A stretch of 14,527 bases of DNA from JANPJV01 sp031425695 (lineage in GTDB: Bacteria > Pseudomonadota > Gammaproteobacteria > Xanthomonadales > SZUA-5): assembly GCA_031425695.1 (NCBI GenBank), contig JANPJV010000264.1, positions 1-14,527 on the forward strand, given 5' to 3'. Below the pieces are notes generated by a model. It saw only the letters and a program-made list of their open reading frames with translations. It was not told the DNA's origin and did no database searches. The translations under genes were made by a program, and so were the position numbers. Shown one piece after another: positions 1-6,432 of this stretch (position 1 is the stretch's first letter; each line of letters starts with the position of its first letter).

Positions 1-27
1 GCTTGATCCGGAACAAAGCGAGGCAGA

Positions 28-135
28 TGCATCGCGGCCATGGCCGCTCCCACATCAGCCGTTCACCCAACACCCGGCCCCCAAAAGCCGCTCCCACAAC
101 AGCCGCCCTCACAAAAGCTATGCTCCCGCCACAAA
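28..135. repeat. REP-like palindrome plus degenerate 15-bp tandem array upstream of tex
   Basis: A perfect 14-nt palindrome (GCGGCCATGGCCGC, 34-47) is followed by TCCCAC, so the minus strand reads a GTGG head plus hairpin, as in REP elements. From 43 the tail repeats in steps of about 15 bases: 43-57, 58-72, 73-86, 87-101, 102-116, then a poorer 117-135. The best units (43-57 and 87-101) read GCCGCTCCCACAWCA; the others have decayed. The array ends about 22 bases before the tex ATG and so lies in its promoter or leader. The whole stretch 1-157 contains no gene that I can see. The periodicity is read directly; the link to REP heads is inference. Confidence 0.6.
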
Positions 136-157
136 TGAAACGGACTGAAACCGATCC

Positions 158-2527
158 ATGGCTTTAGCTGCAATCGAAGTGCGCATCGCCGAGGAGATCG
201 CCGCGCGGCCGGCGCAGGTGCAGGCGGCGATCCGCCTGCTCGATGAGGGCGCGACCGTTCCCTTCATCGCCCGCTACCGCAAGGAGGTGACCGGCGGTCT
301 CGACGACACCCAGCTGCGCAATCTCGAGGAGCGCCTGACTTATCTCCGCGATCTCGAGGACCGCCGCGCTGCGGTGCTCGCGAGCATCGAGGAGCAGGGC
401 AAACTCGAGCCGGGCCTGAAGGCGGAGATCGAGAACGCGCAGACCAAGGCGCTGCTCGAAGATCTGTACCTGCCGTACAAGCCGCGCCGGCGCACCAAGG
501 CGCAGATCGCGCGCGAAGCCGGCCTCGAGCCGCTCGCCGATGCACTGCTGGCCGACCCGAACCTCGATCCGCAGGCCACGGCGGTGAGCTACGTGAGCGA
601 CGAGCGCGGCGTTGCCGACGCGACCGCCGCCCTCGAAGGTGCCCGCAATATCCTGCTCGAGCGCTTCAGCGAGCACGCCGGCGTGGTCGGCGAGCTGCGC
701 GAATGGCTGTACACGCAAGGCCGCATCCATTCACGTGTGGTCGCGGGGAAGGAGAACGAGGGCACGAAGTACCGCGACTATTTCGATTTCGTCGACGCGC
801 TCGTGTCCATCCCCTCGCACCGCACGCTGGCGCTGTTCCGCGGGCGCAGCGAGGGCATTCTCGACCTGGATCTCGAACCGGTACCGGCGCGCCGCGGCGA
901 TGCGCGCAACGGCAGTGACGAGGCGGCCGCGATCGAAACTGCGCATGCGTATGCGCAGGGGCGGGTGGCGATGGCGGCCGGCGTCGCCAGTCGCGGACGC
1001 GCAGCCGATGCCTGGCTCATGGAAAGTTGCCGCCAGACCTGGCGCCACAAGCTGCATGTGCGACTCACGCTTGACCTGTTCGGCCGCGTGCGTGAGCGTG
1101 CGGAAGAAGAGGCGATCGCGATTTTTGGCGACAACCTGAAGGATCTCCTGCTCTCGCCGCCAGCCGGTCCCAAGGCGGTCGTCGGGCTCGATCCAGGGCT
1201 GCGCACCGGGGTCAAGCTCGCCGTGGTCGATCTCAACGGCAAACTGCTGGCAACCGATACCATTTACCCGCTGCCGCCCAAGAACCAGGCTGCCGCAGCC
1301 GCCGAGACGCTGGCGCGGTTGATTGAAACCCACGGTGCGCGCCTGGTCGCGATCGGCAATGGCACGGGTTCGCGCGAGACCGAGGCGTTCGTCGCCGAGC
1401 TCGCAAGCGCGCATCCTGAGCTTAAGCTCACGCGCATGCTGGTTTCCGAGGCGGGCGCGTCGGTGTACTCGGCTTCGGAGCTGGCCTCACGCGAGTTTCC
1501 GGGCCTGGACGTTTCCCTGCGTGGCGCCGTTTCGATCGCGCGTCGGCTGCAGGATCCGCTCGCCGAGCTGGTCAAGATCGAACCCAAGGCCATCGGTGTG
1601 GGCCAGTACCAGCACGACGTCAACCAGGTGAAGCTGGGCTTGCGCCTCGACAAGATCGTCGAGCATTGCGTCAACGCGGTCGGCGTCGATCTCAACACGG
1701 CCTCCGCGCCGTTGCTGGCGCGCGTGTCGGGCTTGAGCGCCGGCACTGCCGAGTCGATTGTGCGTTTCCGCGACGAGCATGGCTCCTTTTCGGCGCGCAA
1801 ACGCCTGCTGGACGTGCCGCGCCTCGGTCCCAAGACCTTCGAGCAGGCCGCCGGCTTCCTGCGCATCCGCGACGGCAGCCAGCCGCTCGACGCCAGCTCC
1901 GTGCACCCCGAAGCCTATCCAGTGGTCGATCGCATCGCCCGCCACACGGGCCTTGGCGTAGGCCAGCTCATCGGCAACGGCGCCGTGCTCGCGAAGCTCG
2001 ATCCACGACAGTTCGTCGACGAGCGCTTCGGACTGCCGACGGTCGAAGACATCCTGCGTGAGCTGATCAAGCCGGGGCGCGATCCGCGGCCGGCCTTCAC
2101 CACCGCGCAGTTTGACGAGAGCGTGCGCACGCTCGCCGACCTCAAGCTTGGGATGATCCTCGAGGGCGTGGTCACCAACGTGGCCGCGTTCGGCGCCTTC
2201 ATCGACATCGGCGTGCACCAGGACGGGCTCGCGCACGTTTCCGAGCTGTCGAGCCATTACATCAAGGATCCGCGCGAGGTGGTCAAGACCGGGCAGATCG
2301 TCAAGGTGCGGGTGCTCGAGGTCGATGTTGCGCGCAAGCGCATTGCCCTCAGCCTGAAGCTCGAGCCGCCGAAGGAGCGAGCTGCACCGTCGCGCCCGGC
2401 CGCGCAACCCACGCGCGAAGCCCTCAAAGCCCCGCCGCGCGCACCGCGACGGGAGCCAGCCAAGGCCCCGGCTGCACTGGGCGCATTCGGCTCGGCACTG
2501 TCCGCTGCCTTGAAGAACAAGCCATGA
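158..2527 (+). CDS. tex: Tex family S1 RNA-binding transcription accessory protein
   Basis: 789 residues, close to the usual 770-790 of bacterial Tex (YhgF). Tex is a cytoplasmic nucleic-acid-binding protein linked to transcription and RNA metabolism. Domains appear in the expected order: an N-terminal helical region containing the PFIARYRKEVTGGLDD signature near residues 35-50; a YqgF/RuvX-like RNase H fold beginning at VVGLDPGLRTG (about 340); helix-hairpin-helix segments at about 514-570 (GLSAGTAESIV, VPRLGPKTFEQAAGFLRI); and an S1 domain at about 661-731 (GMILEGVVTNVAAFGAFIDIG, split here only by its conserved loop). The last 60 residues are an Ala/Pro/Arg/Lys-rich basic tail. The ATG at 158 has no strong Shine-Dalgarno sequence, and a degenerate tandem repeat lies just upstream. 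The stop overlaps an alternative ATG (ATGA at 2524) of the next frame, but a better start for that gene lies 150 bases further on. Confidence 0.95.
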   Translation: MALAAIEVRIAEEIAARPAQVQAAIRLLDEGATVPFIARYRKEVTGGLDDTQLRNLEERLTYLRDLEDRRAAVLASIEEQGKLEPGLKAEIENAQTKALLEDLYLPYKPRRRTKAQIAREAGLEPLADALLADPNLDPQATAVSYVSDERGVADATAALEGARNILLERFSEHAGVVGELREWLYTQGRIHSRVVAGKENEGTKYRDYFDFVDALVSIPSHRTLALFRGRSEGILDLDLEPVPARRGDARNGSDEAAAIETAHAYAQGRVAMAAGVASRGRAADAWLMESCRQTWRHKLHVRLTLDLFGRVRERAEEEAIAIFGDNLKDLLLSPPAGPKAVVGLDPGLRTGVKLAVVDLNGKLLATDTIYPLPPKNQAAAAAETLARLIETHGARLVAIGNGTGSRETEAFVAELASAHPELKLTRMLVSEAGASVYSASELASREFPGLDVSLRGAVSIARRLQDPLAELVKIEPKAIGVGQYQHDVNQVKLGLRLDKIVEHCVNAVGVDLNTASAPLLARVSGLSAGTAESIVRFRDEHGSFSARKRLLDVPRLGPKTFEQAAGFLRIRDGSQPLDASSVHPEAYPVVDRIARHTGLGVGQLIGNGAVLAKLDPRQFVDERFGLPTVEDILRELIKPGRDPRPAFTTAQFDESVRTLADLKLGMILEGVVTNVAAFGAFIDIGVHQDGLAHVSELSSHYIKDPREVVKTGQIVKVRVLEVDVARKRIALSLKLEPPKERAAPSRPAAQPTREALKAPPRAPRREPAKAPAALGAFGSALSAALKNKP

Positions 2528-2666
2528 GCGTGCGCGTGCGCCGCAGCTCACGGCAGCAGCGCAGCGGCAGCTCGATCCTGTTGCACGCCAGCACGAATGC
2601 GGACCGTTTCACATTGCGCACGCGGAACTCGCGCAACCCTTTGCAGTCCAAATCCGTGACTGCTGC

Positions 2667-2671
2667 AGAGG
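2667..2671 (+). promoter_or_regulatory. Shine-Dalgarno AGAGG deciding the start at 2677
   Basis: AGAGG lies five bases before the in-frame ATG at 2677. The earlier in-frame ATG at 2524 overlaps the tex stop but would add 51 residues rich in Ser and Arg that resemble no domain. This favours 2677 as the true start. Confidence 0.55.
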
Positions 2672-2676
2672 TTCCC

Positions 2677-3705
2677 ATGCGCGACTTCCGACTGCCCCGG
2701 ACCTTGATGGGTGATTCCCAGGCTCCGATCCTGCTGGCGGCCGGCTCGCGTCTCGAAGCACTGCGCTTGCTGCCCCTGTTGCGCGCCCTGCGGGCACCCG
2801 GCCGTGGCCCGGGGGCTTTGTTGATCGACACCGGTGAGTCCGCGGCCGACGTGCGCGAAGCGCTGCGCGAGCACGGCATCGCCGCCGATCTGCGGGTACC
2901 GCCAGCGACCAGTACGACCGGCATGGCCCTCGCGCTCGCGCGCCTCTGCGGGCGGCTGCGCCCCTCGCTGATCGTCGCCGGCGGCGCGTCGCGGAGCGGT
3001 CTCGCCGTCGCGCTCGGCGCTCGTGGCGCCGGTGTTTCCAGCGCCTTGCTGGTGTCGTCGATCGACCCGTGCACCCACTGGCGCTGGCGCCTGCTCGGCG
3101 CGCTGCACACCTGGTTCTACCTTGCGCGCGAACGTCCGGCCCTGAAAGTACCGCGCGGCCGCGCCGTCGATGTCGGCGATCCGCTGTTCGATCTGTGCCG
3201 TGAGCAGTCCGAGGCACTCGGCGCCGCGAGCGAAGTCATGCATCCGCGCGCTGTCCTGCATTGGAGCCGGATGCCGGCCGACGCGCCTGCCCAGGTCGAC
3301 CGCTGGCTCGGCGCCCAGCGGCAATTGCGCCTGGATTGGGTGGGCGCCCCACCCCAGGGCGACGAGCCGGGCAATCCCGAAAATCTGCGGCGCATGGGCT
3401 GGATGCCGCACTGGCGCGTGCTCGGCCTGTTGCGCCGCGCGCAGGTCGTGCTCACCGATTCTGAGTTGATTGCCGCCGAAGCGCGTTGGCTCGGCCGCAG
3501 CGTGCTGTGGCTCGGCAGTGCGCCACTGCCGGCCGGCGCGGTATTCGCCAGCGCCCCGAATGCGCTCGCCGCCACCCTCTCAGGCGCCCTAAGCCCGCGG
3601 CCGCTCGTCGAAGACGGCCGCGCCGCCCAGCGTCTCGCCGCCCACCTCCTCGACAGCGTCGAACAGCGCGCCTTCGCGGGGCTGCTCACCCGCGTGCGTC
3701 GGTAG
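2677..3705 (+). CDS. WecB-like (UDP-GlcNAc 2-epimerase fold) protein, catalytic motifs lost
   Basis: 342 residues from the ATG at 2677. The layout follows non-hydrolysing UDP-N-acetylglucosamine 2-epimerases (WecB/MnaA, GT-B-like fold, usually 350-380 residues). The opening AAGSRLEALRLLPLLRAL matches the family start GTRPEAIKxAPxxxxL. GDPLFDLC sits where the family has GNTVxDAL, and VVLTDSELIAAEARWLG sits where it has LTDSGGIQEEAxxLG. The active-site motifs are missing: the HGDT motif is replaced by AGGAS, the HVEAGLRT motif is not recognisable, and GGIQEE reads ELIAAE. It may therefore be a non-catalytic relative or a sugar-nucleotide enzyme of altered specificity. It lies downstream of tex on the same strand and no other polysaccharide genes are nearby. 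The assignment rests on motif alignment by eye and is moderate. Confidence 0.55.
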   Translation: MRDFRLPRTLMGDSQAPILLAAGSRLEALRLLPLLRALRAPGRGPGALLIDTGESAADVREALREHGIAADLRVPPATSTTGMALALARLCGRLRPSLIVAGGASRSGLAVALGARGAGVSSALLVSSIDPCTHWRWRLLGALHTWFYLARERPALKVPRGRAVDVGDPLFDLCREQSEALGAASEVMHPRAVLHWSRMPADAPAQVDRWLGAQRQLRLDWVGAPPQGDEPGNPENLRRMGWMPHWRVLGLLRRAQVVLTDSELIAAEARWLGRSVLWLGSAPLPAGAVFASAPNALAATLSGALSPRPLVEDGRAAQRLAAHLLDSVEQRAFAGLLTRVRR

Positions 3706-3737
3706 GGTGCTACAACGGCAAAGCAAGCGAAGCAAAG

Positions 3738-3926
3738 CAAACTCAAAGCATCCACAGATTTACGCAGATGAAAACCAAGCAAGAGCGATTTCTCAGAATA
3801 AAGCGCTTCTTTCATAGTTCCTCGCACCTGAAACGTGCGGCGACCTGACCCACAAAAGCTTTAATCCGCTCTCCATCGCCTCTGCTTGGTTTTTATCTGC
3901 GTAAATCTGTGGATGCTTTGAGTTTG
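3738..3926. repeat. 44-bp near-perfect inverted repeat between convergent genes
   Basis: The arms 3738-3781 and 3883-3926 are reverse complements at 43 of 44 positions, separated by 101 bases. The arms contain ATCCACAGATTTACGCAGAT, a core that recurs in the repeat at 12221-12319. The element occupies nearly all of the gap between the + gene ending at 3705 and maiA on the - strand ending at 3946, so transcripts from either side could form a long hairpin that acts as a terminator. There is no open frame with coding character inside it. Confidence 0.85.
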
Positions 3927-3945
3927 ATCGGCTGGTCTTTTCCCC

Positions 3946-4611
3946 TCACAACACCGCGTCGGGTTGCAGCTCGGGTTGGGCGCGTTCGAATTCGTCGAGT
4001 TCCATGCAGCGGTCGTAGACGCGTTTGACGGTCGGGAATTTTTCGACTTCGAAGCCGTAGCGGCGGGCGGCGTAGACCTGGGGGACGAGGCAGCAGTCGG
4101 CCAGTGAGGGATCGTCGCCTTCGCAGAACTCGCCGGTGCCGGGATTGCGCTGCAGCAGGTCTTCCAGCGCGGTGAAGCCCTGGGTGACCCAATTGCGGAT
4201 CCACGCCTCTTTCTGCGCTAGCGTGGCGCCGAATTCCTTCTCCAGGTAACTCAGCACGCGCAGGTTGTTGTGTGGGTGGATGTCGCAGGCAATCAGCTGG
4301 GCAATGCCGCGGACACGCCCGCGCTCGCGGGCGGACGGCGGCATCAGCACATAGCCGGAATCGTGGTAGGTGTCTTCCAGGTATTCGATGATGGCCATCG
4401 ACTGCCGCACCACGCGCTCGCCGTCGACGATGACGGGCACCAGGTCCTGCGGGTTCATCTTGTGGTACTCGGCCGCATGGTGCTGGCCGCCATCGGCGAC
4501 CAGGCTCACCGGCATGTATTCGTAAGGGAGCTCCTTCAGATGGAGCGCGATGCGCACCCGATAAGCCGCGCTGGAACGCCAGTAGCTGTAGAGCTTGATC
4601 AGATCGCTCAC
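3946..4611 (-). CDS. maiA: Maleylacetoacetate isomerase (zeta-class glutathione transferase)
   Basis: 221 residues, the usual length. It converts maleylacetoacetate to fumarylacetoacetate with glutathione in tyrosine/phenylalanine catabolism in the cytoplasm. The N-terminal thioredoxin-like domain opens with KLYSYWRSSAAYRVRIAL, the glutathione-binding signature, with Ser13-Ser14. It continues through the cis-proline segment DLVPVI (about 57-61) and the QS pair (70-71). The all-helical C-terminal domain carries the family motif CDIHPHNNLRVL (about 109-120). The start is GTG at 4609-4611, preceded on the - strand by AGAGG about nine bases upstream. No other homogentisate-pathway genes (hmgA, fahA) are present, so it seems to be transcribed alone. 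Close GST relatives with a different substrate cannot be fully excluded. Confidence 0.9.
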   Translation of the reverse strand: MSDLIKLYSYWRSSAAYRVRIALHLKELPYEYMPVSLVADGGQHHAAEYHKMNPQDLVPVIVDGERVVRQSMAIIEYLEDTYHDSGYVLMPPSARERGRVRGIAQLIACDIHPHNNLRVLSYLEKEFGATLAQKEAWIRNWVTQGFTALEDLLQRNPGTGEFCEGDDPSLADCCLVPQVYAARRYGFEVEKFPTVKRVYDRCMELDEFERAQPELQPDAVL

Positions 4612-4840
4612 GTTTCCAAGCCTCTTTGGGTGCCCGCCTTGACCCCAAGCATAATCTTAAAGGCGGTGGGGCAGTGGGGGGTGAGTGCCGGCAGCACGCA
4701 GCGGACCGGGGCGGGAGGGCGGCGTTCCCGCGCCGCCGCTTCGACCGGGGCGTGCGAGAGCGGCCGAGCAGGAGCCTGGCCCTCCCCAAAGTCTCCGTGC
4801 TGTGGGATCTTCGCCCACCCCTGCACCCCCGGAGATGTTC
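4612..4840. other. Divergent intergenic region, no gene
   Basis: 229 bases between divergent maiA and the ATP-grasp gene. An AT-rich patch around 4651-4665 (CATAATCTTAAA) lies in very G-rich surroundings and may hold -10 elements, but I see no convincing -35/-10 pair. The frame from 4685 is open into the ATP-grasp gene, but its first 52 codons encode Pro/Arg/Gly-rich low-complexity sequence and are probably non-coding. Confidence 0.4.
4831..4834 (+). promoter_or_regulatory. Shine-Dalgarno GGAG deciding the start at 4841
   Basis: GGAG sits six bases before ATG 4841 but directly abuts ATG 4835, so 4841 is the better-spaced start of the ATP-grasp gene. Confidence 0.5.
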
Positions 4841-5695
4841 ATGCTTGCGCTGGTCAGCGCGCGCGAGGCGCGTGCACTCGATGAAGACCTGCCGCCCCTG
4901 ACGGCGGCGCTCGACGCCCGCGGGATCGCGCATCGGATCGTCGATTGGGACGATGCTGCAGTCGACTGGTCAAGCTTTTCCTGTGCGCTGATCCGTTCGA
5001 CTTGGGACTACACCGATCGGCTCGACGAGTTTCTAGCGTGGGCCGATGGCGCAGCCGCGCAGACGCGCCTTTTCAACCCGCCCGCCGTGGTCCGCTGGAA
5101 CACGCACAAGCGCTATCTCGTCGAGCTGGCTGGACGGGGCGTGCCGGTGGTGCCGACGCGGCTGGTCGAGGTCGGCGCGGTCGTGCCGGACACCGACGAA
5201 GGCGCTGTCGTGGTCAAGCCCGCGGTCGGCGCGGGCTCGCGCGGTGCCCGCCATTTCCGGAGTGACCCGTCGGGCGCTCGCCGGCATGCCCAGGCGCTCC
5301 TGGATGACGGGCGCGATGTCCTGCTGCAGCCGTATCTCGACCGCGTCGATGCCGCTGGCGAAACCTCGTTGCTGTTCTTCGATGGCCGCTACTCACACGC
5401 GATCCGCAAAGGGCCACTGCTCGCCGCCAACCAGGAAGCGACGCGCGCGCTGTTCGCTGCCGAGCGCATCGCCGCGCGGGAACCGGGCGCCGACGAGCAC
5501 GCCGTGGCCGCCGCCGTGCTCGCCGCGCTGCCGTTCGCCGAGCCGCTCCTGTATGCGCGCGTCGACTTGCTGCGCGACGAAACCGGCGCGCCGGTGCTGC
5601 TCGAGCTGGAGCTCACCGAGCCCTCGCTGTTCTTCGCGACCGCGCCGGGCAGTGCAGAGCGCTTCGTTCGGGCACTGGCGGAGCGGCTTTCGTAG
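4841..5695 (+). CDS. ATP-grasp domain protein (RimK/glutathione synthetase-like)
   Basis: 284 residues from the favoured ATG at 4841. ATP-grasp ligases join a carboxylate to an amine or thiol using ATP through an acyl-phosphate. Visible signs are the N-terminal preATP-grasp region with ALIRSTWDYTDRLDEFLAW, the nucleotide-binding lysine in VVVKPAVGAGSRG (Lys126), the adenine-side segment LLQPYLD, the DGRYSHAIRKGP strand, ARVDLL, and the Mg-binding ELELTEPSLFF with Glu255 and Glu257. This architecture matches proteins often annotated as DcsG-like (O-ureido-serine cyclo-ligase relatives) or simply as RimK-type ATP-grasp. Nothing nearby belongs to cycloserine biosynthesis, so the substrate is unknown. 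It is divergent from maiA and followed by a REP-type repeat, so it is probably monocistronic. Confidence 0.8.
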   Translation: MLALVSAREARALDEDLPPLTAALDARGIAHRIVDWDDAAVDWSSFSCALIRSTWDYTDRLDEFLAWADGAAAQTRLFNPPAVVRWNTHKRYLVELAGRGVPVVPTRLVEVGAVVPDTDEGAVVVKPAVGAGSRGARHFRSDPSGARRHAQALLDDGRDVLLQPYLDRVDAAGETSLLFFDGRYSHAIRKGPLLAANQEATRALFAAERIAAREPGADEHAVAAAVLAALPFAEPLLYARVDLLRDETGAPVLLELELTEPSLFFATAPGSAERFVRALAERLS

Positions 5696-5709
5696 GCAAT
5701 GTTGCTTCT

Positions 5710-5800
5710 GTAGGTCATGTTGCCCGCGGGAGCGGGCTATTTGACGCGTTGCGTCTCATAAACCGTCAAGTAGCTCGCTCTCGCGAGCAACATGACCTAC
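5710..5800. repeat. 37-bp inverted repeat, GTAGG-headed REP pair
   Basis: The arms 5710-5746 and 5764-5800 match as reverse complements at 33 of 37 positions, with a 17-base loop. Each arm starts, read inward, with GTAGGTCATGTTGC, followed by a smaller GC-rich palindrome. A partial extra head (GTAGGCAATGTTGC) lies at 5692-5705, overlapping the stop codon of the ATP-grasp gene. The layout matches paired REP elements and could also terminate the upstream transcript. The rest of the gap to 5885 shows only the rubrerythrin ribosome-binding site. Confidence 0.8.
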
Positions 5801-5885
5801 GAAAAGCCTGGCGTCGACAGCAACTCGCCTCCTGCTCCAGAATCCGCCAAAGCACGCCGTCCCACGCATCCACCGAGGAAAGCCA

Positions 5886-6314
5886 ATGTCCACGCTCAAA
5901 GGTTCCCAGACCGAAGCCAATCTGAAAGCCGCTTTTGCCGGCGAATCGCAGGCCAATCGGCGCTACCTGTACTTCGCCCAGAAGGCGGATGTCGAGGGCT
6001 ACAACGACGTAGCCGCGGTGTTTCGCTCGACCGCCGAAGGCGAGACCGGGCATGCGCACGGCCACCTCGAGTACCTCGAGACCTGTGGTGACCCGGCTAC
6101 CGGGCTGCCCTTCGGCGAGACCGCGAACAACTTGAAGAGCGCCATCGCCGGCGAGACCCACGAGTACAGCGACATGTACCCGGGCATGGCCAAGAGCGCG
6201 CGCGAGGAAGGCTTCGAAGAAATCGCCGACTGGTTCGAAACCCTGGCCAAGGCTGAGCGCAGCCACGCCAATCGCTTCACCAAGGCGCTGAACGACCTTC
6301 CTTCGCTGGCCTGA
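5886..6314 (+). CDS. Rubrerythrin, diiron domain only
   Basis: 142 residues. Rubrerythrins are cytoplasmic ferritin-like diiron peroxidases that reduce hydrogen peroxide to water. The four-helix signature is complete: Glu20 in FAGESQANRRYLYFA, Glu53 with His56 in EGETGHAHGH, Glu90 and Glu93 in AGETHEYSDMYPG, and Glu124 with His127 in AERSHANRF. The C-terminal rubredoxin-type Cys4 iron domain of classical rubrerythrin (about 190 residues) is absent; the only cysteine, Cys67, lies in the inter-helix loop. A strong GAGGAA ribosome-binding site sits five bases before the ATG. It is the first of three same-strand genes, with an Fe-S protein and a DUF3501 protein downstream, a neighbourhood I recognise from many proteobacteria. 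The electron donor must be external, and the Fe-S protein next door is a candidate (inference). Confidence 0.93.
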   Translation: MSTLKGSQTEANLKAAFAGESQANRRYLYFAQKADVEGYNDVAAVFRSTAEGETGHAHGHLEYLETCGDPATGLPFGETANNLKSAIAGETHEYSDMYPGMAKSAREEGFEEIADWFETLAKAERSHANRFTKALNDLPSLA

Positions 6315-6334
6315 GAGTCGTGAATCGAGCTTTG

Positions 6335-6400
6335 TGTGGGTCCGGACCTGGTCCGGATGCTGTTCCACCCGAGGGCGTCCGGACGAGGTCCGGACCCGCA
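6335..6400. repeat. Inverted pair of 26-nt GTGG REP elements
   Basis: The arms 6335-6360 and 6375-6400 are reverse complements at 23 of 26 positions around a 14-base loop. Each arm contains the hairpin GTCCGGAC, three bases, then GTCCGGAC (GTCCGGAT in the left copy), headed by GTGG or GCGG. It lies between the rubrerythrin stop and the start of the Fe-S protein gene, so it could partly terminate or set relative expression within the presumed operon. Confidence 0.85.
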
Positions 6401-6432
6401 CGAGCAAAAGCAACTCGCACCAAGGTCAATCG

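Noticed and set aside
1487..2551. 354-codon - strand frame inside tex
   Set aside because: It is a shadow of tex in antisense and has no domain signature.
2524..2676. N-terminal extension of the WecB-like gene overlapping the tex stop (ATGA)
   Set aside because: The added 51 residues are Ser/Arg-rich with no family similarity, and a well-placed AGAGG precedes ATG 2677. Translational coupling remains possible but is less likely.
4665..4690. G-rich run as a possible G-quadruplex
   Set aside because: The G-runs are uneven (GG, GG, GGGG, GGGGGG) and occur in generally G-rich sequence; support is insufficient.
3893..4933. 346-codon - strand frame over maiA
   Set aside because: It overlaps maiA in another frame and runs through the inverted repeat; its product is Arg/Pro-rich low complexity.
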